Origin: Erythrocercus mccallii | Taxonomy: Eukaryota; Chordata; Aves; Passeriformes; Dicruridae | NCBI GenBank assembly: GCA_013397435.1 | Contig: VZRG01000182.1 | Coordinates: 426,701 to 490,700, forward strand | DNA: 64,000 bases | Direction: 5' to 3' | In this document: positions 48,995-61,413 of the stretch, one piece after another | Layout of the letters: each line of letters begins with the position of its first letter | How positions within the stretch are numbered: the first letter of the stretch is position 1 | Program-made: the position numbers and the translations under genes | Notes under the pieces: model-generated | Database searches by the model: none | What the model was told of the DNA's origin: nothing | Seen by the model: the letters and a program-made list of their open reading frames with translations, nothing else

Positions 48995-50945
48995 ATTAAT
49001 TTGGTGCTGAATTTGAAAATTTTTATCATGTAATAAGAAATTTCTCAGCACAAAAATTGCAATTGGACCTTCTGCCACAGAGAAAAAAAACCCCCAAAGC
49101 TACGTATTCCCCGTTTCAAGTAAAACTAGCTAACAAGAGTGTATTTTCCCAGATGTTGGGGCTTCCTTGACAAACACTGCCCTTCTCAATTGATTTTTTT
49201 GTGGGAAACCATTTGCTTCAAATCCTACTCCAGCTTGCACCCAGAACCAACCAAAAATATCCATTTGGAGCTTAGGAGTCAGACCACCTAAAAAAAATGC
49301 AGTCAGCAGTGCCAGCTCTGTTGTGTGCAACAGAAATGCATAAACAGTTCGAAGGACATTTGTCATGGTTTCAGTACTGGCCTCACACTAAAGACCAATA
49401 AACATCTAAAATAATGCAGTTATGTGGGCTGGGTTGTTCAGGGAGGCATTTTCTGAGTGTGGCAGCGTAGAGGTAAAGGGGGTCAATTCTCCAGCACTAT
49501 GTATGGATTTGTATCTGGATACATTCAGTAATTCATGTTTGAAATAATACATAGATTTATATTGGAACACAGAAGGTATTCCAACAGAGAAGGTAACATT
49601 GGAAAATCCCTAATTACCTATTCCCAACATTATTTTCAGCATACCACATTTGCTTGGTCTTCATGATAGTGTACAACAGAACAAAAATTGTATAAATTTA
49701 TAAACAGTAAAAGGAAAATAGAATGCCAAGTTCTCAAGACAGAAACATGAAAAACAGTGTAAGAGATCCAATAAGAAAAATAATAAAAAAACTACTGGAG
49801 AGGGGAGTAATAATATAGAGCCAACAGTAGTCAATCTGAGAACACCTTTGGAAATTAAAGGAAACTTGTAGAGGCAGGTTTTAAAAAGTTAGAAGGGAAT
49901 AAGTAAAATCAGTTTTTAGGGGGATTGTAGTGCCCCCCACAGTTAAAAATGCCATCACCTGCCAATTTCAGAAGTGATAGCAGATTCTTGAAAGAGCAGG
50001 TATTGTGTTACTCCGTGTCTAAAATCCAGCCAGGCCCAACACCTTCAAGGCTTTCAAAACGAATAATCCCAATTGAAAGGCAGGCAGCCACATTATAGCA
50101 GGCTGATGGAAAGAATATAAGGGGAGCATAATGTGGTTACAGCAGCTCCGAGCAGTACTTGCACACTGATTGCATTCTGGGCAAGACCCAACCCCTGACA
50201 TGCCCCCATCAAAGGTTTGGAAGGAGGAAAAATTCTCTCAAACAGTACACTCACAATAAAAAAAAAAAAGCCAAAAGAAACAGTGGGAACCAACAAACTT
50301 TCCTCAGTACGTTTCTTAAAGTTTCCCTGTGGTGGAGGGTATTGCTGATGTATTTTTTATCCCTCCTGTTTTGACTGGGAGGTTCTGGTTTGCTGCTGCT
50401 TTCAGCAAAGGAGTTACAGATTTACCTACCAGTGATAGGGGCTGTGCCAGCTGTTTTGTTGCTATTAGTGAGAACTGATTAATGACATTAAGTGGTATTT
50501 CTAATCTGCACCAACGAGGAATTCTGCTAGGAGCAGCTTTCACTGGAGAAACCTTAATTGTGATTCAAATACATAGGGCAATTTACAGCAAATTTGGTTG
50601 TCTAGAGTTGTGAAAACAACAAACCCAAAATGTTGCACTATTTACTCAACATTTTGCTCATGCTTTTCTATTCATGGCTGTTTCCTATTAATGCACCACA
50701 GAAAAAAATTGAGAGACAGAAATGATCACAGAAACAATTTTGCCAGCTAGAGATGAATTCATATAAGACATAAGTTACACACTTGTGAACCAGTGCCCAC
50801 AATGAATCTGTCATTTTTAGACTGTAGCCACGCTGCAGTGACAGGAGTGACTTTCAGTAATGCAGGTAGTCAAGGTAAGTTAGAGCTAACTGGTTCTACA
50901 GCACATTAATTTTCCTCTTTCTTGGCTGCCTAGTGGAGATAAACT
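48995..50945. other. Unique non-coding stretch
   Basis: No gene or repeat family is recognised. There is an A8C5 junction at about 49084-49096 and an A12 run at about 50258-50269. Confidence 0.7.
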
Positions 50946-51094
50946 ACAAATCCCTGGAAGTGTCCTAGGCCAGCTTGTATGGGGCTCTGAGCAACCTGCT
51001 CTAGAGGAAGGTGTCCCTGCCTATGGCAGAGGAATTGCAGTGAGATCCTCTGTGAGGTCCCTTCCAACCCCAACCATTCCACGACTCTGTGAAT
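50946..51094 (+). mobile_element. CR1 LINE 3' fragment
   Basis: Sense-strand CR1 tail: AAATCCCTGGAAGTGTCCTA, GCTTGTATGGGGCTCTGAGC, AACCTGCTCTAGAGGAAGGT, GTCCCTGCCTATGGCAGAGG, GAGGTCCCTTCCAACCCCAA and CCATTCCACGACTCTGTGAA. The GCTCTGAGCAACCTG block followed by GGTGTCCCTGCC matches the same subfamily as the copies at 5.1 and 15.3 kb. About 150 bp remain, non-coding. Confidence 0.93.
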
Positions 51095-54070
51095 GCCCGG
51101 ATCTGATCGATATCCTAATGTACATTTCTATAAAAACAGATATGGATGTATGCAGAGTGTAAGTTGCATGTACGCCTATAAATCTCTGGATGCTCCGCCA
51201 GGAAATGCAACTGCTTCACAAGATGAAAGCCAGCAGAAGCCAGACTGCCTGTGATAGTTATGTTTGCCAGGCCCATGAACTGTTTGACATTTCTCCAATG
51301 AAAAATGATAACCACAGACACCCCACCAATGGGGCACAGCATTAAAGGCCACCACCAAGTCAATTGTCCAATATGCATTGCTTCTTTTCAGTAATATGTC
51401 ACAGCTTGTGCATTCTGTTTAAGATTTAGCTGGTGAGTTAAATGGAAATGGTATTAATTATATGCTAGAACTATGCCAAGCTTCAAAACAGCTGTAGGCT
51501 TTTAGTCCAAGAGTAAAAAACCATAAAAGCATTCTAAGCTTTTTTTTCTCCAAAGGGACAGGGTTAAGATATGACCACAAGACCTCTCATTATCTCATGA
51601 GGAAAGCTTCCAGTGAGTCCATCTTCGTCCCCTTTTTCACCTCTCATGGGTCTCACTTCCCCACTCCAGAAGACAAAACTCCAGAAGAAAATGGAATACA
51701 GGAGTGAATTTGGGTCCGGGTCCTTTCTGCTGCCTGTGGCTGGCTTTGTTTTCATAGAGAAACTGATTAAAGCCACCACATTTCCTATTCTTTTCTTAAT
51801 TTTGCCTGTGTGTTGCTACATGAGCTTCATCTGCTGGTAAACTTGGCTGGAGCATGTGTGCATACCCTGTCTATAAGGGACTCAATGGTCACTCTGTGTT
51901 TAGGTTTTCTGTTCACCCTGGGGTTATCCTTATGATATAATGAGGCTCTTGAGGCCACTGGCACTGGCAGAACACTGTTTTTCTAATAGCCTTTCAATAG
52001 GGAAGGAAAGTGTTGACAGCCAGGGACACAACCACAAAGACACTGAATTTGAGGAATGGAAAGAGCTTTTTTTCTCCCCTCTCCTTTTTTTTTTTTTATT
52101 TTGCTGGTGGGCTGCTTTTCCAAGCCAAGGCACATATTTTGATGATGACTGCGTGATAATGAAAAACTTGTAACTATTTTACAGGCAACTGCATCGCTTC
52201 AGAACAACACACTCGGTTCCTTGTCTGCTATTTTATTTTACAAAGTCAGTGATGTTTGGCCCAGAGTTTGGTTCTGTCCTGACACTCTTTTGAGGAGTCT
52301 CTTGTTATCTCTTGGTTTTTTACTAAGCCCACAGCCTGTTGTTACTGAGTGAGGCAACATTTTAAAGTGGAGTTGGGCAGTCATTGAAAGAGGGAGGGAT
52401 CTGAATGAGCTGCCAACCCAGGGAAGGGGGCAAACATGAACTCACTGCAAGTTCTAAGCCATCATCTAATCACAATTGCCATGTTTGATTGGGTAATTCC
52501 CCACATTTCTCTCCCAGTCACTACTGGTGGGGTTTTTTTCTGCCTTCTACCCTGATTGTCCACTCTGAGTAGCTCAAAATGTGCAGCTCTCTGTGTCTGT
52601 ATGGCATTTCTGACGTGGCACAAAGATGCTTTTGTGAATGTTCAGCATGGGCAGTCACACGGGCAACATCTGCTGCAGATAATACATGCAAGTGTAGAGA
52701 TGAATTTACTGAAATATGAATCCATATGTTATATTTTACATTTAGGCAGGCATGGTTTGGTTCAGTTATCTGTAAAGATACATTGGTTTAATTTTTTAAA
52801 ATGTTGGAGTACTTTAGCCTGATTTAATTTTAAAAATTTTATAAAAATCTACATATCTTGGCCACATTCTTGTTAAGCCTCTTTGTGTTTCTTCAAAATA
52901 ATATCAGCATTGCCTGATGTTGGAGCATTCCAATACCGTTCCTTATGCATTTCACTTTTTATCATTTCATGAAAAAACCATCTACCAGCTTTGCTGCATT
53001 TGTGGTCAAGTCTCTCAAGATTTCCACCCAAATTAATTCAAAGATCACTTCTGTTACTTGGAGGAATTACTGGTTTCAAATAATTTTTTAGTAATCTGTC
53101 TGTTGACTCAAGCTCCTGCAGAAGATGAGAAAATTCAGGAGGTTTTAGCTTCTGTTAGGGGTAAATTGTGAGGAAAAAAAGAGTCAATTCTCGGTTATTT
53201 TCTTTATCACATGAATTTAACTTATAATAAACAGGAGGATATATTAGAATTAATGTGTAACTGGGATTTGGTTTTAAGGAAGAGGGAAAACTTTCTAGAG
53301 GTAGTTTTTACCTCAGAACAATTCATCTGCCCAGGGAATCAGCCTGGGGTGTTGAATCTCAGGGCTGAGCCTCCTAAGGGAAGGCTCAAAATCAATCACA
53401 CCTTTAAAATCTTTTCATCTACGTGGCAACTTCTGCAGAAAAAAAGTTCTGTCCTCTTTGTAGGCACAGACCTACACTGGGGATGTCTAGCTTCCAGTGA
53501 AAACTCTTTCTGGAATTTTCTAGCCATTCCTAGGGAAGAAAGTTTCTAACCACGAAGAAAGTACATATGAAAAATGTAACTTACATCTGCAAAGCTGCAC
53601 TGGAATATCCTCCCTTCTGTGATACTAAGCTGGAATGGAGTTGTTGGGAAGTAAATCCAAGTGCTGTCCTTTTCCTCGCACTGCATAGAAATGATTTGCT
53701 AGCATGGACTGCTAAAGACTCATTTAAAATCAAACAATTATTCCATTTTCCTTGCACATCTTAAGAATTATCAGCATCTGCAGATAAAGACAGGTATCAG
53801 GCCTTGTATTCCCACGAATTCAAAGTTAAAAACACTTCTAAGTAAACCACCATGATTTAATACTCTCTGTGCATTTGATAACTCAAATTATCATGCAGAT
53901 TTAAAGCCAGAGATCCTGGAAAGTATGTGTATGTATTTCCATCTTACTTCTCTGATCTGCTCTTTCTCATTGAAAAACTCCCAGGGGTGATGACTTCTAT
54001 TCTCTTCCTCTAATTCATAGATATGGTTTGAAGTCGACAAATATACAGCTTTGATCATGGTTTGGAGATT
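51095..54070. other. Unique non-coding stretch
   Basis: No gene is recognised; open frames reach 112 codons (53211-53549, plus). A G4T7 tract is at about 52529-52539 and a T13 run at about 52086-52098. Confidence 0.7.
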
Positions 54071-54096
54071 AAAAAAAAAAAAAAAAAAAAAAAAAA
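54071..54096. repeat. A26 homopolymer
   Basis: Twenty-six consecutive A residues after TTTGGAGATT and before GGGAGAGC. No polyadenylation signal or recognisable retrocopy precedes it, and no target-site duplication was found around it. It is most simply a slippage tract. Confidence 0.9.
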
Positions 54097-55006
54097 GGGA
54101 GAGCATAAAATGAAAGAATACTTTTCTCCATGGAGGATAAAATGTCATGTGAGGCTTTAACTAATGGTAATTATAACATGATTTAGTTATTTAGTAAAAG
54201 GATTTTAATGCCCTTAACATGGCACAAGGTTTTTTTTCCTCTTTCCTAAGTTTATTATGTCTTTTTCCAAAGCTTTCCAAGGTTTTTTTAATTTTTTATG
54301 CTTTTGGACCATGAATTGATGACGTGTACCATTCTTACATAAGTTTACAGCATACGGAAGCTTTGACTAACAGCCGGATGGGATGAATTGTTGAGATTCT
54401 TTATTGTTGGGGTTTCCCCCCCCCATTCTTTATTTTTTTCTTTATTCCTTCTTTAGAATAAAAGAAGCAGAGATTAATTTGTGAAGCTGAGCCGGGGAGA
54501 TTAAAAAAAGAAGAATTTAAACCTGATGAGATACACTTCAGTAGTTTTCAGTGATATAAATGGCCTCTGACTTTGAGACTTCATTCCTATCAAGGCAGGG
54601 AGAACCATTTTTCCCTCCTTTCTTTTGAATATGATGCATTAAAAAGCAACTGGACACATTCAGACAGGGCCAACAATCCTGGAACGTGCACTCTGACAAC
54701 CAAAAGGAGGACCTGGAGTTTCTGTCTTGTTGTGTTTGGGTCGTTTGGGTTTTTTTTGTTTATTATCTTTTACTACATAGGGATGAGCAAAATCCATAAG
54801 CTGTTTATCCTGCCTCCAGTTCTTGGAACTTCAGCTCAAATGGAAGGAAACTCAGATTGGATTATGCCCTGATCTGGATTCCAAATTCAAATCTGGCCAA
54901 AAAATAAACTATAAACTATGAGTTACTTCATTGTTGTTATGTTGCTACCTTTCAACGCACCTGCTGTTTAGTCAGTTATTTTCAGGTGTGTGGAGAAGTG
55001 AACAGA
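54097..55006. other. Unique AT-rich stretch
   Basis: No gene is seen. It holds a GGGGTTT then C9 tract at about 54410-54424 and a G3T8 tract at about 54748-54758. Confidence 0.7.
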
Positions 55007-55095
55007 TTTGAGCCAGAAGTGCCCTGGTGGCCAGGGAGGCCAGTGGCATCCTGGGCTCCCTTCCAGCCTGACCCATTCCGTGATTTTGTGATTTA
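55007..55095 (+). mobile_element. Internally deleted CR1 LINE
   Basis: The left part (TTTGAGCCAGAAGTGCCCTG, GTGGCCAGGGAGGCCAGTGG, CATCCTGG) matches an internal ORF2 segment of CR1. The right part (CTCCCTTCCAGCCTGACCCA, TTCCGTGATTTTGTGATTTA) matches the extreme 3' tail. In intact CR1 these parts are several hundred bases apart, so the copy has lost the DNA between them, with the join close to GGGCTCCC. It is non-coding. Confidence 0.8.
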
Positions 55096-57045
55096 GATCA
55101 GAATCAGCTTGAACTTTTGCTTTATTGACAGACTGATTATCAGCAGCTGTCAGAGCAGTGGCTAAGAGTCACAACAGTAAAAAACTTCAGTTCAAAATTA
55201 GGAAAAATGAATGCTTTTCAGCTGTCTCTTTTCAGCTGTATCTAGATAGAGGAACTAATGAAATTACTTGGAAAGTTCCTCCTTAAATTAATCCTGATAG
55301 GCACAAAGCCAGCAAGTGCTGTAGCTGAAACTCTTGTTGTATTGATAAAGTAGATGGGAACTGAATTTTCCTGTATAACTGCCTTAAAATGGAACTACAC
55401 TACAAATTAGAAAGAAAATCTGCTCGCTTCATGCCACTTACCTGAATCTCCAAAAAAACAGACCCACATGAAGAACTTCCTTAACCAAGGAAGAGACTTT
55501 ACATCTTAATTTCTCCCTGGTCATGGTAGCAGAAATAGTTGGCCCATTGAAACCAGCAAATACCAGAATGAGGGAAGAAGCCATAGAAGGGGTTAAGCTT
55601 TTTTTGGATGTCACCTTGTTATAAAACCTGACTTTCTAAAGGTTCTCAGATGCTCAAAGATACTCTTTATACTTTTTTTTTTCTGAAAGGAAAATGTGAG
55701 GAAATAATTATTTTTTAAATTATGCGAAGGAAAAAAAATTTTAAAAAATTTCCAAATTAATTTAGGGTTTGAAACTCAGGCTCTGGAATCCTATGTCCAA
55801 AATGCTCTAGTAAAGATAAGAAGACATAAAAAAAATAACAGCTATGACCAAAGCCCAAAAAAGTCTTCCACAAAAGAGAGTTTTGTAAGGTAACTAGATT
55901 CTAACTAAAATAAATGAAATTCAGAAGAAACACTTGAAATGGAGCTCTGCTGAGAAAGAGGAAACAAAGCAGGTGTGTGTGATAGAAATTTGTACATTAA
56001 TGAGTGCTTTAAGATGCTGAGTTTCTGAATATTAACTGCTTTTCTTATCTGAGAAAGAAATCCTCTTGTGGAAAAGAACAGAGGGAGAAGAAGAGGAAAC
56101 GTCCAGGTCTGAATGCTCTATGGAGGTGTTTCTCCACTCCCTGCTCTCCCATACCTGAGCTGCTCATCCTCTCCTGGAGAAGGAGCAGAAAGAATCCCTT
56201 TCACTGAAATCAGTGAAAAATAGTTGTTATCTCTGCTCAGCTATTCTCACTTGGAGGGGTTTTTTGCATACCCCACATGCTTGGCAAGGGATTTGTTGTT
56301 TTCCACGTAAACTTCCCAACTTTTGCTGGGGTGATGATTCCCCAAAGTCACCATTAGTGTAATGGGGGTGTGAAAGGGGAGCACTCTTCTCCAGTTTCAT
56401 TTTGAAAATTAGGCACAGTGGGAATTAATTTATTTTTAATGTAACTAGAATATCAAATGCTGGTGGAGAAGAAAAATACACATTTTATATGGGTTACCAA
56501 AGCAACAATAGAAGAGGAAATAAAATGGAATCAGCTACCTTAGTTAAATCAGCCAAAATTCCTGCATATCAAATAGTATGGTTAAAAGGGTGACTATTGT
56601 GACTGTCCTGAGATGCCCAGAGAGAGCTCAGCAGGAGATTTGTAAACTCTGTATTTCTTCAATTTATTTTTTAAGCAATTATTAGTCAGCTATTCTGCCT
56701 TCCTAGGCAACTGTTAAAAGCATCTTCTTTGTATCATTGTATCATTTGTATCACAAATATTTTTGAGCATAATTTCATCTGATTATGTCAACAGTATGAT
56801 GGCTAAAAATCTTAGTATTAGATACCCTGAATGATTAAAAGATGTGGGACAAAACACAGAGAAACAAGATAATTTGCCTAGCAATACATGACAATCTTAT
56901 ATGTAATGCTTATTTGAGATCTGCCACGGGTCTGGGTTGATTTTTTGTTATTGGGTTTTTTGTTTTGGTTTGGTTTTTTTTTACCTTGATGTATGAATGT
57001 CAGCCATGAATACTTGATACCTTGGTTAAAAATCAGTTATGCCTA
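55096..57045. other. Unique AT-rich stretch
   Basis: No gene is seen and no frame of 60 codons or more lies inside it. G4T6 and G3T6 tracts occur at about 56257-56266 and 56955-56963. GTATCA occurs three times in a short space at about 56730-56753. Confidence 0.7.
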
Positions 57046-57206
57046 TTCATATATTGATATAGATAGATATAGATAGATATAGATATGATATAGATATAGA
57101 TGATGATATTGATATAGATATAGATGATGATATTGATATAGATATAGATATAGATGATATATAGATGATATAGAGATGATAAATATAGATAGATATAGAT
57201 AGATAT
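57046..57206. repeat. GATATA/GAT complex microsatellite
   Basis: About 160 bp of purine-pyrimidine alternating GATATA, GATA and GAT units. Inside, a 24-bp unit GATATAGATATAGATGATGATATT-type is repeated exactly at 57087-57110 and 57111-57134, and a third, altered copy follows. It is followed directly by a GGGGTTTTTTT tract. Open frames here (Ile/Tyr runs) are artefacts. Confidence 0.95.
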
Positions 57207-60200
57207 GGGGTTTTTTTCCTCTGTTTTCTTATTGTAATTTGAGAAAATGAACTTGTTCTTCATCTGAAGAAACACCTTGAAAGACATAACACAGAAAAAG
57301 GGGGATTTACTTGTGTTCCTTGAGGAAAATTTGTATTTTCCATTCCTTTATGTGTACAACAACAATAATCTACCAACAAAGATGACAAGGCTTACACTGG
57401 CAGTAGCCAAAGAAATTGACACAAATATTAGTTACACCCTTACTGAGTTACTGAGCCACTGAAAGATAATTCAAATCAGCACAATTTTACCAAGCACATC
57501 AGCGGATTTGGGATTAATTCCATAATTGATAATACATCTGAGCTGATGGTTAACAGGGATTATAAAATCATCCATGGAAAAGGGGCAGAATGATTAAAAG
57601 TAATGAGAAGTATGCCAAAGCCTGATGAGATATGTTGATTTAGGTTTTCAGCACATCATCGAGCACACTGTTCCCACTTTTGATCAAATTTAAAAGGCAT
57701 ACATGATTTTATTTGCAGTTTTATGTGCTGAGATAATGTTGGAATAAGCCTAAAATATCTAATATTTTCACACACAAGCAAACTAGGGTTTTAGGGATGA
57801 GATCATTTCTGCCCACTGTGAAGACATGCAGCAAGTAAAATACAGAGGAGGAAAAGTGTAGGTTTTAAGGGTATCACACTTGTTCAAGATTCCATACCTT
57901 CATTCGCGTGTGTGTTTCAGTGGAATTCAACTGCCACGGGACCCCATAAAGTCAAGCCTTGGTCCTTTTTTTGGGAAAAGCAACTCTCCATAACATTCCC
58001 CATGTAAACCAGAGCTCAAAGGCGTATTTACAGAATGGCTGGGGGGAAACTCAAAGTGTTTGAAAGGCTCCTGTGGTAAATGGATAGATTTATACTCTTC
58101 CTTGAGTGTGAGCTGAAATCCACACTTGCTTTGTGGTCAAGCTGTTTGGATTAGAACTTTTAGATTATTCTGGGCTGTGCCAGAGGAGAAAGGCTGCAGA
58201 TTGCAGGATCTGTGTCAGAGCACTTCCTCTTCAAATGATTTCTGCTGGTCCTGGAGAGAAAGTAACCAGCAGGCATCACCAGGTGCTATAATGGTGCCAT
58301 TGCCAATGAGGAACTGAGGGTAAAAGATACTTTTGTACTTTTGTTTTTAAGGGCATTTTTGGTCTGTTTAAAATAAACACAGATCCATATCAGTATATTA
58401 ACTGCAAACAGACATTCTCATGGTTTTGAGGAGTTTTCTGAGATATTTAACCTAGGCTGAGCGGAATAGCAGTGGTGTGACAGACAATTGCACTTGTGAC
58501 TGTACTATTTATCCATTGTTGTCAGAGTTATTGCCAGTTTTAGGACTCTTCTATTTAGATGGGCTGCAATTTTCACTGTACATTTCAGTGAAAAACCCCA
58601 ATTGGCCCCTTGTGAGTCTCTGATTATTTCACTTGCTTCTTTCTTTCATGCAGTTTTCCAGCTTTCTTATTGTTGCTCTTGCTTCTCAAGACTCTCAACT
58701 TCTTCTCTTGCTTGGTAATTATCTCATTTCTCCTTTGTCACTTTGCTATGAGTACATATTTCATCTCCTCTCCAGCCTTTTTATTCTCATTTTTCTTCTG
58801 CTATTCTTTAGAAACTCCTCGCTGCACCAAGTATTGGACTACAGCTCTCTCCATTACCTTTTCAAAGTTCTCTTCTGTTAATCCAACCTCAGCAAGCTAC
58901 TCAAGAAACTGCTTTGTTGATTACGTACTTATTCCTCCCTTAAACAGGGATCTTATATTCAGGGGTCATCTTGTATGGTTTATATAGACCATCCTTTATT
59001 GGTGGATAAATATTTTGGCCTTGAAAAATGCTGCTAGTGCAGGGTGACCAGGCATTAAACTCAATAAAATGCTGCTAATCTTCTGGTAAGTGAAATTCTT
59101 TATTGGAGGATATATATTCATGACAACTCTTCACAGCTGTGATAACCATAAAAAAATAGTGTGGGAGGGTTATTCCTTCTTAGCACCTGGGATAAAATCA
59201 GGATAATCCTACTTTTGGAGAGAAAAATATATAAAGGCCCAAATTATTAAATATATTGGACAATTTTCTCTTTACCTCTGCCTTTTCAAATGATTTCATT
59301 AAAATTTATGTTGAGCTTTTAGCTAGAGGACTGTAATGAAAAAATGGGGCAATTTTTTCTAACTTAACTTACAGTGGGATTTCAAAGATAGTCCTCTGAG
59401 AATCAAATCAATCACCATCTAGGTGATTATCAACATCATCTAGGTTGCTAAACTTGATTTCCTTAAAGTTTTAGCAGATTAGAAGTGGCGCATTTAAACT
59501 TTGAAGAGACTTTTCACTTATTGTTAACTTGCAGTATTTTTTCAAAAGTAAAAATTTTCCACATGGATCAAAAAGCAGCAAAATTGTAGAGTTTATGACA
59601 AAGAAACTGCAGAAGAGTCCATTAAAAAAATAAATAGCGAGATGATTGAATTAACAATGAACTATAAAATATGCGTTCAATGCATGCTGAAGAAAAATGT
59701 GCTAAATTCTAAAGCAAATATGTTCTGTGGTCTTCAGGAATTTTGCTAAACTTCTGTACTTCTATGCATGCCCTATTCCTTTTCCCAGCAGAGTTTATGT
59801 CAACATTTATGTTGATGTCAGCAGGAAGGGATCAAAACAAATTGCTAAAGCTGATGATTTGTGTCTCCTTTAATTGGCAGCTTTTAAAATCTATGGTCTT
59901 GTAATATTAACTTCTTGGTTTTCCCCTCAAAATTATATTTCATATATAATTTAATGAATATGCGTAACATAAAAACAGGGTTTGTATTTCAATGATCAGG
60001 CTTTTCTGTCATTTTCATTTTAAAGCCTTTAAAGCTTGTTTTATTTCACAACTGTGGGATTTACATTTTAAAAGGATTCAGTCTCACCCCCTATTTTTCC
60101 ATGGAAAGTTTCTCTCAAATTCCAACTGCATTGAAGCCTATTCAGGGAAATGCTCATTCTCAGGAGCTATTTTTTGCCATTTTGCCAGTGCTATTGTAGA

Positions 60201-61346
60201 GCTACAGTAGAGAGCAAACACCATAAATATACCAAAGGTAAAACTGGAAATCTCTGCTGCTGCTTGAAGAACAAACAGTGTGTGATCTTTCTGTTACTAT
60301 GTGGCTATATCTTTCCAAGTGCTAACAAACACATCTAAATCTCTAAAATATTTCTGTTTCCAGTGATGTGAATTTAATTTTTCCCCATATGTACTTTTTC
60401 CTTGTACTTCATTCAGGTTTTGCTCACTTTGCCCTCTACCTATCTGTAAACTTCTGGCCACGGGACTGGCTCAGCTACGAAATGGAGAAATAATTTCAAA
60501 GCATAAAATGAAAATGGCCTAAGTTAAAATATATTTGTCTTTGAGCAGTCTGGCAATGGTCCAAGGTTCAGAGGGGCTATTTGGAGTGGCCCCAGCACAT
60601 GAGCCTGGTTATCACATTGACACTGCTACCCGTGATCAGTGGCTCCTGTGTCACTGCAAACAGACACAGACAGTGTATTATGTACTCCACTGATTTTGTC
60701 CCTAGAAAAATAAACTTAGAACTTTGTTTTCATTTGTTGGTTTGGGGGGTTTTTTTTGGTGTTTTTTTCCCCTCCTCTTTTTTTTTGTCTTGTACAATCT
60801 CCAAAAAGTCCATGCAGATGGGAGGTGCACCCTCCTGCAGCTTTACAACAAGGCTTCCCACTGGCACAGACACAGTAATTAGCCAGAGAAACAATGATCA
60901 CATTATAACACAGACAGTTTTATAATGAGGGGTGGTGGTGGTGGTGTTTTTTTGGTAAAAAGCTTAGTTAGAGCTGTTAGTTATGTACACCGTTTTATAA
61001 GACAGCCTATTCAGTCTCTGCAATCCATTTAATTTTAAACAGTTATTTAGAGCACTTGGGAAATTCTGGGTGGTTGATAAATAGTATTGTTCTATGCATT
61101 ATTATAATATGGTTAATGCTCCCTAACCCTTACAAATAAATTTGAAATAGAAAGAATTCGAGACATTAACAACCCAGTTCAGTCTCATGTTTTACCGTGG
61201 GTTGAGCTCACAGTTCAAATGAAGAGCAAATTAACCTATGCAAGCCAAAAAATTCCTTCAAATTTAACAATGCCCATCAAAATTCTTTGAGTTCAGACAT
61301 TCATGTCTTCTGTTTTAATGGATTTCAAAGTCTGTTTAATGTTAGG
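57207..61346. other. Unique AT-rich stretch
   Basis: No gene is recognised; the longest open frame is 114 codons (60581-60925, plus). A GGGGGG-T8 tract followed by GG, G and further T runs is at about 60744-60769, and a short (TGG)n at 60931-60944. Confidence 0.7.
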
Positions 61347-61413
61347 CTTCTTTTCTTCTTTCTCTTTTGTCCTTTCCTTTCCTCTCCTCTCTTCTCTCTG
61401 CTTTCTATTCCCT
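61347..61413. repeat. Long pyrimidine tract
   Basis: An almost pure C/T tract on the plus strand with only two G interruptions; 61370-61399 is pure. It shows near-mirror patterns such as CCTTTCCTTTCC and TCTCTTCTCTCT. Such tracts can form triplex DNA or act as slippage sites. Confidence 0.85.

Noticed and set aside
54071..54096. A26 run as the tail of a processed pseudogene
   Set aside because: No gene-like sequence or AATAAA signal upstream and no target-site duplication; the avian CR1 machinery does not favour poly-A tailed copies.
57033..57287. Frame rich in Ile and Tyr resembling a membrane protein
   Set aside because: It is the translation of the GATATA microsatellite.
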